Shown here piece by piece: positions 12,785 through 22,940 of a stretch of 64,000 nt of DNA (position 1 is its first letter; every line of letters starts with the position of its first letter). The translations under genes and the position numbers were made by a program. The stretch lies in contig OY744613.1 of the NCBI GenBank assembly GCA_963556255.1, positions 49,809,745 through 49,873,744 on the forward strand, in the 5' to 3' direction. The notes under the pieces were generated by a model, which was given only the letters and a program-made list of their open reading frames with translations, did no database searches and was not told the DNA's origin. This stretch comes from Allolobophora icterica (Eukaryota > Annelida > Clitellata > Crassiclitellata > Lumbricidae).

Positions 12785-13028
12785 CAAAATAAGCGACGCA
12801 ACAGACGAAGAATCCGTCAGAAGTCACGAGGGGCGAGGGACGACCCAAGACAACTCCCGACCCTCAGAAGCCAGGACAAACCCCAACCTGTACGAAGATT
12901 GCAGCTCTACGACCTCCCCCCGATCAGAAACTTACCGAACAGAAAACAAAGAAACGAAGCGGATAGAAAAATCAGCGACTCCGAATTACACGAAGGTCAA
13001 TAAAAGGAACCAAAGAACGGATGATCAG
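12785..13028 (+). CDS. Second tail cassette, exon 1 (gene A alternative or separate gene)
   Basis: The acceptor CGTTTCTGCAG and the donor GATCAG|GTAATT bound 244 nt, phase 2 in and phase 0 out. The product is polar and charged: KISDATDEESVRSHEGRGTT, then NLYEDC, SETYRTE and SATPNYTKVNKRNQRTDD. Tyrosine motifs are YEDC, YRTE and YTKV (YxxV, ITIM-like but with Pro at -2). No hydrophobic segment or signal is present, as expected of a cytoplasmic tail. It joins in frame to the exon at 14063. No membrane exon lies between 6013 and 12785, so it is either an alternative tail of gene A or part of a gene with remote exons. Confidence 0.6.
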
Positions 13029-13243
13029 GTAATTCACTCTGAATGATTTAAATTGACTCTCAGACACATTCAACATCAACCACTGAAAATGCAAATGTTT
13101 AGCAAAGATGTACTATTAATATCGAAAGACGTACAAGTCTTAAAGCCTAATTTCCGCAATTGCCGATGACATCATTTGCATAGAGACAATATGTGTCTCA
13201 CAAGAGAAGTGATTGGCAATTGTAGCATCTCATTCGTTTAAGT

Positions 13244-13588
13244 CAGGCGTGGCGAACCTATGGCACGCGTGCCCAAAGTGGCACGCGTTCAAATTTTAAG
13301 GGGCACGCGGAATTCAGAGCGTCCCCCAAAATTTCAGACTTAGAAATACAAAATCCATGTAGCAATCCACATTTTCTTGTTTGAAGGACTTCATTTTAAC
13401 ATAATTCAAAAACGATCCTTGAAATAACACCTTAGGCCTATTCAGTTTTGTTACGCTTTGTTGACGCAAACCTGTATGAGAAAAATAATTACTTACTGTG
13501 CAAAATTCCGATGGGCACGCGACAGTAGTCTTTTTTAATGATTTAGCAACATTTTGGCACGCACCTTAAAAAAGGTTCGCCACCCCTG
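13244..13588. mobile_element. hAT-type MITE, 345 bp
   Basis: Flanked by a perfect 8-bp duplication GTTTAAGT (13236-13243 and 13589-13596). The ends CAGGCGTGGCGAACC and GGTTCGCCACCCCTG are inverted repeats. The interior is rich in GGCACGCG. An 8-bp target duplication with CAGG-type ends is diagnostic of the hAT superfamily. There is no transposase. It sits in the intron between the two exons of the second tail cassette. Confidence 0.9.
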
Positions 13589-14062
13589 GTTTAAGTTGTC
13601 TCGTAATCTACACTGATTAACTGTATGTTTAACTTTTACTGCACCGAATATTTAGCGTTAACTTATTAGCTTTTCCCCTATGCGTTCCTCTGAATCCTGA
13701 TGCGTCGTTTGAATTTTACAAATGTTCATTATCGACCAGTTCACGTAACTCTTTTAAATGCATCGATGTTACTAATCTCTTATTTGCAATAGTCAGCGTC
13801 ATTCTGCTCAATGACGGAACCTCTCTAAAAATTATTCCTAACGGGGTTATTATCAAAGAATAAGCAGTTAAATTAGTCTAACTTTTTCAGCGTTGATTTT
13901 TTTTTTAAATACATCAATTACTCCATGATGATATGTTTGTCTTAATGTGGAAATTAAGAAAGCTATTGACATTGCCAATTGGAAATACGAGAGCTTTTGA
14001 TCTTGAGCTTGATGTAGATACTATAATATGAGTTACTAAATGGTAGCATTAATATGATGTAG

Positions 14063-14248
14063 GAAAGCGATACGTTTTCCCAAGTACGTGACATTGATGA
14101 CAGCGCTAAGGCGGCAGTTCCTTTGCCACCGAACAACCAATCACCTGCTGAGAATCCGAAGGTGTCATTTTATGGAGAACTGAAATTACAGTCTAACTCC
14201 AGTTCAGCTAACGTTCAGTTAATGGCTGAGGAAAGTGACCCTCAGTAG
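14063..14248 (+). CDS. Second tail cassette, terminal exon (SFYGEL ITIM)
   Basis: The GATGTAG acceptor is in phase 0. The frame runs ESDTFSQVRDIDDSAKAA, VPLPPNNQSPAENP, KVSFYGELKLQSN and VQLMAEESDPQ to TAG at 14246-14248. SFYGEL fits the ITIM consensus (S/I/V/L)xYxx(I/V/L) exactly, and VPLPP is a possible SH3 ligand. Together with the exon ending at 13028 it makes a continuous tail of about 142 residues. The exact phase fit and the C-terminal ITIM, placed as in the gene A tail, are the main evidence. Confidence 0.6.
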   Translation, partial: ESDTFSQVRDIDDSAKAAVPLPPNNQSPAENPKVSFYGELKLQSNSSSANVQLMAEESDPQ

Positions 14249-14523
14249 GCGCCTTTAAAGAGCACTTAGGCATCACGCGCATCGAACGACATTGTCTGTT
14301 TAACCCTTTAAATTGGAATTGGTTTCAATGTCACTTTTCGTCGTCACTCGTCGTTAAAGAGTATTCAGTTTTTGTAAAAAAATACTTTTATATTTTTATG
14401 ATTCTTTTACACCATTTAGAAATGAACTAGTATTTGAATTCTATCAAACCAAGCAAAGAACTAATTCTGGTCTTTTCTAACGTTTTGTATTTTATGCATA
14501 AGATTTATGAAGAGAGATATCAA

Positions 14524-14529
14524 AATAAA
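14524..14529 (+). terminator. Possible polyadenylation signal AATAAA
   Basis: AATAAA lies about 276 nt after the TAG at 14248 in AT-rich sequence. It is a plausible poly(A) signal for the second tail cassette, but the hexamer is common in DNA of this composition. Nothing else is recognised in 14249-14830. Confidence 0.3.
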
Positions 14530-14829
14530 AACAACACGATGTCTGCATTGATGTAATTTTAAAGAAAGAAGTTCTAGATGTTGATGTCGTTAAAAATTAT
14601 CGTGATTTCGAGCCATGAATTGGTTTATGTTGGTGAGTATATGCTTTGTCATTCTTGATGACTGCAAATAGTTCTTAACTGAGACCAATACTATTCAATG
14701 CACGGTAATATGAGTGTGGCCCTAATTACAAATACCATTACATTCATGATGAAACTTGCTATTAAACGTTAGTTTATTCGCAAGAATACATTTGCAATTA
14801 TTAACGATTTGATGCAAACGTTCAGCAAA

Positions 14830-16065
14830 TGACCGATGTTCTGTATGTTAATGTGGTTGCCTTGTGCAGCAATTCAGAAGATAAATCGAACTTGTATTAT
14901 TAAATGTTGACTCAGAAATAAACTGACTTTTCACACGATCACATTAGCCTAGTTATTACACTTCAAATATTTTTCCATGTTCACCGCTTAAAAGTGTTTA
15001 TTTTTCCGGACGACACAGAATGTAAATGGTGGTATTATTCTGACATAAATTATTTCTGAGTTCAAATTACTTGTAAGCGTTTATGGTTTTACTTTGATTT
15101 GACTCTGTTGTTTTGCTTAGCCTAACTAAGAAATAAGTTTTCAACACGAATTTAATAACTTCAATAAGAGTTGAATGATGTAGCTATGGCGACCAAAGGA
15201 ATTAATTTGATACGGTTGTCGTACCTGGATTCTCGTATTTTGTCTGTAGGCTATGACTTTCTGATTTCAATTATTTACCAGCTGACTGTGCTTTTAGTAT
15301 TGCTCCTTGTTTTGCTTGTTTTTCTTATCATTTCATCTTACATTACGTTTCGAGATATAGAGTAAGAAAAACGGTTACTCGCGATTTTGGAAGAAGCCTA
15401 GCTCGATGCAGATCTGCTGATTTTATATACAGAATGACCGTCTTTTAAATGATCAACTATTTGTGATTTTAGTTTTTTTTGCCCGAGGTAAACAGGATCC
15501 CTCAGGGACTTCAACATTATTTACAGTGTAGAATTGTCTTAAATGGGCTCTTTTCGTCTAGTTCTAACTTGGTGAAGGTACCCCTAAAGGCCACCGCGTT
15601 GAAACATTGAATCGTAATCGCAAGTCGTTGGAACAGAAAAGTCGTTTCCAGAACGTCCCCCGTGACAGTTCTGAGGCTCTGCCCATGGGAACAAAGGAAG
15701 GCCAAGCCTTCATTGTTGATCGGGCCCAGGGTTTGTTCTTTACTGTGTATTTGTATTAGCGCCAATTCAGAATCTTTCAGATCCACTGGGTAATGATGAA
15801 AGTTTCTATAGGGCGATCGAGAAGAATTATCTAGTATTAGACCTTTGCTCAAAAATTAATCGACATAGGCCCTACAAGACTTTTTAATGTTTTTAATGCC
15901 AACGAATATCAAAATGTTCATTGTATTTGCTTGTGGGTTATTTTAAGCTAAAACGTTGCTTTTATGAATTGTGTTTCTTTAAATAACCTGAATATCACAT
16001 ACCGGTTCCTTGTCAGTTCTGTTTGAATATTCTTGTAATATTTAAGCAAAAAGTTATATTATACT
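14830..16065. repeat. Tandemly duplicated noncoding block, copy 1
   Basis: Long stretches recur in the same order at about 17470-18640. Shared blocks include TCACCGCTTA-type sequence, TTTTGCTTAGCCT, AGTTTTCAACACGAATTTAA, TACATTACGTTTCGAGATAT, GAGAAGAATTATCTAGTATT and TTCATTGTATTTGCTTGTGG. A hydrophobic reading at 15171-15365 ending SSYITFRDIE is only partly kept in copy 2, so I do not call it a gene. 15475-15510 carries an inverse copy of the poly(A)-tailed sequence at 48175-48222. Confidence 0.75.
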
Positions 16066-16105
16066 AGCTGGATTACCCGGCTTTGCCCGGGGTTATAAGT
16101 TTAAC

Positions 16106-16255
16106 ACCACCACCACCACCACCACCACCACCACCACCACCACCACCACCACCACCACCACCACCACCACCACCACCACCACCACCACCACCACCACCAC
16201 CACCACCACCACCACCACCACCACCACCCCCACCACCACCACCACCACCACCACC

Positions 16256-16302
<47 letters not shown>
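16106..16302. repeat. ACC/CCA then AAC trinucleotide repeat
   Basis: About 55 near-perfect CCA units, followed by about 12 CAA units. Confidence 0.98.
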
Positions 16303-16315
16303 CGACTGCTTGGCA

Positions 16316-16845
16316 ATCTTGGCAGTCGCCCTCTGGCGGCGACTGCTTCGCAGTCTTGGAGGCCCTTGTGGCGTCTGGCGACCTGTGGCGGAGACTGCTT
16401 CGCAGTCTTGTAGACGCCTTCTGGCATCTAGCGACCTCTGCCGTGGACTGACTGCTTCGCAGTCACCCTCTGGCGGCGACTGCTTCGCAGTCTTGAAGGC
16501 CCTTGTGGCGTCTGGCGACGTCTGGCGGAGACTGCTTCGCAGTCTTGTAGACGCCTTCTGGCGTCTAGCGACCTCTGCCGTGGACTGACTGCTTCGCAGT
16601 CGCCCTCTGGTGGCGACTGCTTCGCAGTCTTGGAGGCCCTTGTGGCGTCTGGCGACCTGTGGCGGAGACTGCTTCGCAGTCTTGTAGACGCCTTCTGGCA
16701 TCTAGCGACCTCTGCCGTGGACTGACTGCTTCGCAGTCGCCCTCTGGCGGCGACTGCTTCGCAGTCTTGAAGGCCCTTGTGGCGTCTGGCGACGTCTGGC
16801 GGAGACTGCTTCGCAGTCTTGTAGACGCCTTCTGGCGAAAGTAAA
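16316..16845. repeat. Minisatellite, four ~138-bp units with internal hairpins
   Basis: GACTGCTTCGCAGTC recurs, with unit starts near 16340, 16479, 16617 and 16754. Each unit also has CTTGTGGCGTCTGGCGAC and CTTGTAGACGCCTTCTGGC. GACTGC-TTC-GCAGTC is itself a perfect 6-bp stem with a 3-base loop, and it occurs up to three times per unit. Confidence 0.9.
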
Positions 16846-16850
16846 CAACT

Positions 16851-16966
16851 TATGCGTATTATTAATGACGTTGGGGAATACCGGCGCCATAAATAGAACC
16901 GCGGTGTCGTTACGCGCATTATTGATGACGTTGGGGAATACCGGCGCCATAAATAGAACCGCGTCG
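16851..16966. repeat. Direct duplication of ~65 bp
   Basis: GACGTTGGGGAATACCGGCG and CCATAAATAGAACCGCG occur twice in a row, just after the minisatellite. Confidence 0.9.
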
Positions 16967-17149
16967 CAGTGGAATAGGCGAGCTTCCGCGTGATTGACGG
17001 TCGGGTGGGTAGAGTTTTGGGGCATTTTCACCATGGTAGGGTTGAAAACGGGGGACGCGAACCCCTCCACTGGGTGTCCGAAGCCGAGGCCGACACAGTA
17101 GTGAAGGTTTCGAGTGAAAAGGTGCAAAATTGTAGAAGTTAAGCCCGGT

Positions 17150-17151
<2 letters not shown>

Positions 17152-17203
<52 letters not shown>

Positions 17204-17213
17204 CACACACACA
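17152..17213. repeat. CAGA/CA microsatellite
   Basis: About 12 CAGA units followed by a short CA run, at the right end of the element. Confidence 0.95.
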
Positions 17214-17299
17214 CAGAATTCTCGCTTTATTAATATAGATATTCAGTTTGCACATTTTAAAAGATTTTTTCGAATCCGGTTTTGTAGTTATTGCTTTAG

Positions 17300-18720
17300 C
17301 TTCCATAGGGTGATCGAGAAGAATTATCTAGTATTAGACCTTTGCTCAAAAACTGGATGTATTAATCGATATGCCGGATGTATTAATCGATATGCCGGAC
17401 TTTCGTGATTAATTAATGCTGATGAATATCATTGTATTTGCTTGTGGGTTATTTTAAGCTGACATTTAATTTTAAATTTTATGTTGTTGCTCCGTGTAGC
17501 AATAAAGAAGTTAAATCGGATGTCGACCTGGAAAAAGACTGACCTTTCAACACAATCACATAAGCCAACCAGGCTTATGTGATTGTGTTGAAAAGACTTT
17601 TCGCCCCCGGAAGATTCGCCCCCGACATTTCGCCCCCCGGAAGTTTCGCCCCCGAACGATTTTCCTCGCTAATCCAGCTTCTAGCCTCAGTTACATTTTC
17701 ATCGCTAATCCAGCTTCCAGGGGCGAATCTTCCGGGGGCGAAATGTCGGGGGCGAATCTTCCGGGGGGCGATTCTTCCGGGGGCGAAATTTCCGTATCCC
17801 CATAAGCCTAGTACTGTTATTACATTTCAAATATTTCGTCCACTTTTCCGCTTAACGTATATCTTAATTCAAATTACTTGTAAGCATTTATGGGTATACT
17901 TTAATTTTACTCTGTTAGTTTGCTTAGCCTGACCAAAAAAAAGTTTTCAACACGAATTTAATAACAGTTGAATGATATAACTAAGGTGACTAAAGGAATG
18001 CATTTGATTTGGATGACGTACATAGATTCTCGTATTTTGTTTTGCATGACTTTCTGATACATTTATTTACCAGGTGTCAATACGCATTACAATCACATGG
18101 GAATGTGTCAGCCTTTGAGCAGAATGACGGTCATTCAGATTTCTGTTTGTTGAGTATTGTTCCTTGTTTCATTTGCTTTCTTGTCACTTCATCTTACATT
18201 ACGTTTCGAGATATAAAATAAGAGAAACTGTTACTCGCGATTTTGGAGCAAGCCTAGCTCGATACAGATATACAGAATATACAGAATGACCTTCTTATTA
18301 ATAATCGACTATTTGTGATTTTAGTTGTTATGTATTTGTATTAACACCAATTCAAAGTTTTTCAGGTGAACTGAGTATGATGAAAGTTTTTAGGGGACTA
18401 TCGAGAAGAATTGTCTAGTATTAGACATTTGCTCAAGAAATTTGCTCGAATTTGCTCAAGAACTAGTTCTATTAATCGACATGCAAAACTTTCGTGATTT
18501 GTTAATGCTAATCAATATCAAAATGTTCATTGTATTTGCCTAGTTGGTTATGTTAAGATTAAACGTTGCATTCATGTACTGTGTTTTTAAGATAACCTGA
18601 ATTTGACTGGTTTTTGTTTGAATATATTCCTATAAAAACAAAAATTATGGTATCTGTTCCGTTTGCATATTTTAAAAGAATTTTTCGATTCCAGGTTTGT
18701 ATTTATTGCTTTAGTTGACA
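17300..18720. repeat. Tandemly duplicated noncoding block, copies 2 and 3
   Basis: The block at 14830-16065 recurs here. GATCGAGAAGAATTATCTAG appears near 15790 and 17311, and a variant near 18397. The AAAAGATTTTTTCGAATCCGG region at 17260 matches 18675. The foldback at 17546-17805 interrupts it. No coding exon is supported. Confidence 0.7.
17546..17805. mobile_element. Palindromic GGGGGCGAA-rich foldback element
   Basis: First, CACAATCACATAAGCC and GGCTTATGTGATTGTG form a hairpin with a 4-base loop at about 17550-17587. Then TTTCGCCCCCGGAAGATTCG-type repeats on the left (17595-17660) are mirrored by CGAATCTTCCGGGGGCGAAA on the right (17725-17800), around a duplicated TCGCTAATCCAGCTTC core. 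Confidence 0.8.
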
Positions 18721-19449
18721 AATGCCAATTCTGATGTAGTGGGCATATTTTTTGCAAATATATATATATATATATTTGCAAATATTATAGTTTACTGAAT
18801 TTTGTTTTAATATGCAGCCTTCCCTGTTTCCTAGCGTCCTTCACGCGACAGGCTATAGCATGCGTAAGCCTAAATGATTGTTCTATACAACTCAGCCTTA
18901 GTAAAAACCACATACTAAGAAATAAAGCCAATGGGTGAATGTAGGACAGATGCTTCCTGGCCAAGTGCTATTATAACACACTTAGGTAGAAACTGTCGAG
19001 TTACACCTGTGTACAAGGCTTTTTGCTGTGCTGAACACTAGGTCTAGGCCAATATTCACATGGTTAGAATCTTGATGTAATGCGTTTTTACAATAGGATG
19101 TTAGTCAAGCACGGAACAAACAGTTGTAAATCCAGTCAGAAACGACACTCCAACCTCTTCTCTAGGACTAGGAAGTAAAAGATATAAAGTGTAGTGTTTG
19201 CATGCAGTTCGTTTATATAGTCTGCTTTTGGCGAAAACAGACTGAACACTAGATCAGCGTTTTATTAAGACCACTGAAACGGAGGCGTAGTAAGATCAAA
19301 GTTGAAAATGCTTTCACCAGAAGACATTGCATTCAACAATTCTTAGGCATATATTGCAATATTATATACGTGCATATCTTACATTTAAATCATTTAATTA
19401 TAGTAAGTTAGGTGGTGAAAATAAATGAAAATTGAAACTGGCGTCGATT

Positions 19450-19483
19450 AACAACGGCTTCAATTTAAATTGAAGCCGTTGTT
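19450..19483. repeat. 34-bp perfect palindrome
   Basis: AACAACGGCTTCAATTT is followed at once by its exact reverse complement, with no spacer. It abuts the LINE fragment on its right. 18790-19449 shows no recognisable feature. Confidence 0.95.
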
Positions 19484-19765
19484 TGACATATAAAGCCCTC
19501 AGCACCAGCTCACCTCCCTACCTTCAATCACTACTAACTCCTTACATTCCTCCTCGTTGCCTGCGATTATCAAATACTGGTCTTTTGACTGAGCCACGAT
19601 GCAGAACAGTCATGGGCTCGCGTGCATTCCATGCCTCTGCCCATAGGGAATGGAATCGACTCCCACTCTCCTTTCTTAGCTAAAATTCACTTTCTTCCTT
19701 CAAAAAGCGGCTCAAAACTCACTATTTCTCCTTGGCCTACATCCCAGAGTGTTTGTCACAGATGA
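19484..19765 (+). mobile_element. L2-type LINE 3' coding fragment
   Basis: The frame from 19483 reads YLQSLLTPYIPPRCLRLSNT, GLLTEPRCRTVMGSRAFHAS and HREWNRLPLSFLS before a TAA. Similar text continues past the stop (SFKKRLKTHYFSLAY). This is the conserved C-terminal end of an L2/CR1 ORF2. Confidence 0.8.
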
Positions 19766-19788
19766 TCGAGGCAAACGAAGCGCTCGAG

Positions 19789-19906
19789 CGAATTCACTCG
19801 AAATATGCATAAAATTTATGCATATTCCGAGTGAATTCGTAGAGTTATTATTCATCTCTTAATTAAGCATAATTTAATTATCCTTAATTAAGAGATGCAT
19901 AATAAC
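19789..19906. repeat. Two adjacent hairpins
   Basis: Hairpin 1 is CGAATTCACTCG plus ATATGCATAAA against its inverse (19789-19839). Hairpin 2 is TCATCTCTTAATTAAG near 19853 against CTTAATTAAGAGATG near 19883, with outer GTTATTAT/ATAATAAC arms. They follow directly on the LINE end. 19910-20240 holds nothing recognised. Confidence 0.85.
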
Positions 19907-20267
19907 CCTACTGTGAGGTCTCCACAGGTCAATGTACAGAAGATCTTGCAGATAGCTAACGAATCAACAACTTATTTAAATTAGCCATTTAACATTGCCG
20001 TGAACGTTGAATCTCCTATGTGCAGATAAGTCACAATGGATTTTGTTCAGCTTCAGCCTGATTCAATGTAGATGACAGGGTAAACTTAGTTAAAGACTCG
20101 AAGACTAGACCTCGTAAAGGAAATCTGGAAGGCCAACTTTTTCATAATTTTAGAGCTATTAAACTTCAGAAATTTTAAATCATTTGCTACTTTTCTATGT
20201 ATGCGAACTTCATGTTCTATTCGCCGATAACCCTTATCGTTGATTTTAAGGAATAAGAAAGCATTAA

Positions 20268-20560
20268 AGCGGAAGAAGAGTAAGAAGAAGAAGAAAAGAA
20301 AAAAGAAGAACAACAGTTTCTTCTTGAGACAGCCATGGTATGAAGTAGAGAAAGAAGAAGAAGAATACAAAGAAGAATACAAAGAAGAATACAAAGAAGA
20401 AGAAGAAGAAGAAGAAGAAGAAGAAGAAGAAGAAGAAGAAGAAGAAGAAGAAGAAGAAGAAGAAGAAGAAGAAGAAGAAGAAGAAGAAGAAGAAGAAGAA
20501 GAAGAAGAAGAAGAAGAAGAAGAAGAAGAAGAAGAAGAAGAAGAAGAAAGAAGAAGAAAA
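20268..20560. repeat. GAA trinucleotide repeat grown from a SINE tail
   Basis: About 230 bp of GAA units. TTGAGACAGCCATGGTATGA occurs on both sides, at about 20322 and 20588. That sequence belongs to the adjacent SINE, so the repeat appears to have expanded within or between SINE tails. Glu and Phe runs here are artefacts. Confidence 0.9.
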
Positions 20561-20582
20561 AATAGAAGAAACGCAGCAGTTC

Positions 20583-20885
20583 CTCCTTGAGACAGCCATG
20601 GTATGAAGTGTAAGCGACTTCATTTTCTAAGCATCGGTATAGGGGGCGGGGGGCGATGTCCTCTCTCTCGCAGTCTTATCTTCCCACTGACAGTGTTCGG
20701 TCAGTTACATAGCGACTGTACTCATTATAGTTGAGTGGGCTAGGGGGTGCATGTGTGAAAGAAATCTCGAACCAAATTTCTGCCCTGGTGGGGTTTTGTC
20801 CCCCTGGTGGTAATTTGAACCTCTGACCTCTCGATTGAAAGTCCAGCATGCTAACCACTACACTATTGAACATCGATTTGGTCAT
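20583..20885 (-). mobile_element. tRNA-derived SINE (family 2), minus strand
   Basis: On the minus strand the head has TAGTGTAGTGGTTAGCATGC (A-box-like) and GAGGTTCAAATTACC (B-box-like). The body then has AAATTTGGTTCGAGATTTC, CACTGTCAGTGGGAAGAT and GAAGTCGCT. Other copies are at 36298 and 54009 (+) and 42640 (-). 20890-21980 shows no feature. Confidence 0.85.
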
Positions 20886-22504
20886 CGATTAAGCAGATGT
20901 GGAATTGTGGTATTCTGCCACTTAGCGAGTAATTGTTTATTACACTAATTCTGTTAAAGGTACATAAAGCGATGAGACATGCAGATGGTTCTGCCAGCTG
21001 GCGAATAGCAAGGTACAAAAACTTCGTCGCATTACTGTTATAAGAAACCTATTCTTCCCTCTGGCGAATATCTACAGCTAATTGCAGTCATTGATCACTA
21101 AACTTTCCGTTCTTTAAGATGCTTTGCGTGATGTCACATATCCGATCAGTAGGCAAAAAATGCACACTGATAAGAATTGAATATTTTTTGTCCCAGTGCG
21201 CAGAACTATTCTGGAGAGAACCACTTCATGGGACCCGACCTAAAATGTTAGGCTAATAATCGCAAAACGATTTAGTCAACGATTTAATTACCCTATAAAT
21301 TGTTGCAGCTCTGTCGAAGGCTTTGTGTCTCCATTGCCTCGAACCAGAAAAACTATTCGTATTTTAGATTTAAAACGCTTTATAGCCTTACAGCGTTCGT
21401 AGAAAGAGATCAAACTGCATTGCCATCCGGCGACTGACTAAACCTAAGATAATTATATGCGCATACATAATCGCAATTATTTTAGCCCTTTATTGAAAGA
21501 ATATCTTTAGAGGCGCTCCCGACCTAAGCACGTCAGACCAATACAGAAAAATAGTTCAAAAGCCCTTACGGGATTCGTTCTAAAATGGATTTAAAGAACG
21601 ATTCAGGACCTTTTTTCGTGTGTTTCTCGCAACCAATTCCAGAAAGACACATGATTTGAGTGCAACGCATTTACATAGAATAGTGCTAAGGAATCGAAAC
21701 ATAGTTCTAAGTGAATTAGGTGCTTATAGCAAACTCGATTCTGAACTGAGAGGTCGTGATTTCAAAACCTAACAAGGACACGGGGATATCTCAAGATATA
21801 TTTTCAACTAGTGTTGTTGTGCTATTTTGTCTGTAATGTAGGCTCTACATTCGGTCTACAACGAATGAACGAACGCTTCCGGTAGAAAGATGAGAGACTA
21901 AGTGATATGACTGTTCTGTAGCCGTCTTATGCCAAGGCAAAGCTCAACGTTGATATCGCTTATTTTGCGTTGCCTCTTGACGTTAGCTAAAAGAACTCTT
22001 TCTCTTGACAACAACTCTGATAGGAAATGTGGTTAGAGGAAGAGAGGTGAGGATCAAACGTAATACCAAGATTGATATCGGGGAGTCAGAAGTGAACGTA
22101 AGAGACGACGAGTTAGTCGACAGTTTTATATATACTGTGTTGGAGGGGATCCCACTTAAGGTGCTGCCAAAGTACCCTAACGAACCCAATTAACCATTTC
22201 ACCTGGTATTGTACACACTGCCTAGCGACCTCATTACCCTTCAACCATATCACGTGTGATGAAGATTTTGCCCAAGCTGTAAGGAACACACCTGCCAGAA
22301 CCTCGTGTATTGACTCACAAAAGGAGGGACCCAAACTCGAGATATACACTAATGTCCAGGAAAATAGACCACTAACACACAATTACGACTTGGATCCAGA
22401 TGATAAATACTACGTAAAACGGCCCTTAGTCTCTAAATATAGTACTCATAGAGACTTGAAACTAGTACTTTCTGCAGGGAAACAATTCATATCACTCACG
22501 CACA

Positions 22505-22568
22505 TCATGAGTGCAGTGCGTTTGCAAGCGGAGCATTAAAGTCCATACTTACTTACTTACTTACATCA
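22505..22568 (+). mobile_element. Short retroelement 3' tail inserted in the LINE
   Basis: GTGCAGTGCGTTTGCAAGCG with a TTAC repeat splits ORF1 text (SLTHI) from endonuclease text (NCRCI). A related tail, GCGCAGTGCGTTTGCAGGCG, is at about 36805 before a TTA repeat. Confidence 0.7.
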
Positions 22569-22744
22569 ATTGTCGTTGCATTGCCTCAAAAACTGCGTCA
22601 ATTAACTACCTCATGCAGCAATTACCAGTTGACGTTCTCTCTCTCACTGAGACCTGGTTTGACGACTCCACAGCCGATTCAGTTGAAATCACAGCATATA
22701 AATTTATTCATAAGCCCGGAGACTCAGAGGCTACCAAATGCTGC

Positions 22745-22940
22745 ATTGCACGGACATGTGGAGGGAGGAGAAGTAGAGGAGGGCAGAGGAAGACCTGGAT
22801 GGACAACATCAAGGAGGATTTAAGGGAGAAAGGCACCGACTTAGCCGGAATCGGCGAGACAATCAAGAATTGAGAACTTTGGAGAAGTTTCGTAAAGGCC
22901 TCATCGTCAGATCACTGACGGAAGAGAAGAAAGAAGGGGT
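22745..22940 (+). mobile_element. Second LINE fragment nested in the endonuclease
   Basis: GGRRSRGGQRKTWMDNIKED, then LAGIGETIKNRELWRSFVKA, is the C-terminal motif of a different LINE group (RGRPRKTW-type, seen again at 37125). It breaks the endonuclease frame between GDSEA and the segment that resumes near 22940. Confidence 0.75.

Larger units (their letters stand above)
16066..17240. mobile_element. Unassigned dispersed element with CCCGGCTTTGCCCGGG end
   Basis: The left end has CTGGATTACCCGGCTTTGCC and the right end is a CAGA repeat followed by CTCGCTTTATTAATATAGAT. I recall similar end motifs in repeats of many invertebrates, but the family is not assigned here. The interior holds an ACC/AAC repeat (16106-16302), a minisatellite and a 65-bp duplication. 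The element splits duplicated block copy 1. Long Pro, Thr, Val, Trp or Cys readings across it are repeat artefacts. Confidence 0.6.

Noticed and set aside
15171..15365. Hydrophobic reading ending SSYITFRDIE as a membrane protein
   Set aside because: Only the last ten residues are kept in the duplicate near 18190-18221, frames differ upstream, and no good splice sites bound it.
16083..16701. Long open readings of poly-Pro, poly-Thr, poly-Val, poly-Trp and Leu-Arg-Ser type
   Set aside because: They are translations of the ACC/AAC microsatellite and the 138-bp minisatellite in several frames; there are no splice sites or conserved domains.
20240..20623. Acidic poly-Glu and poly-Phe proteins
   Set aside because: Low-complexity translation of the GAA repeat.
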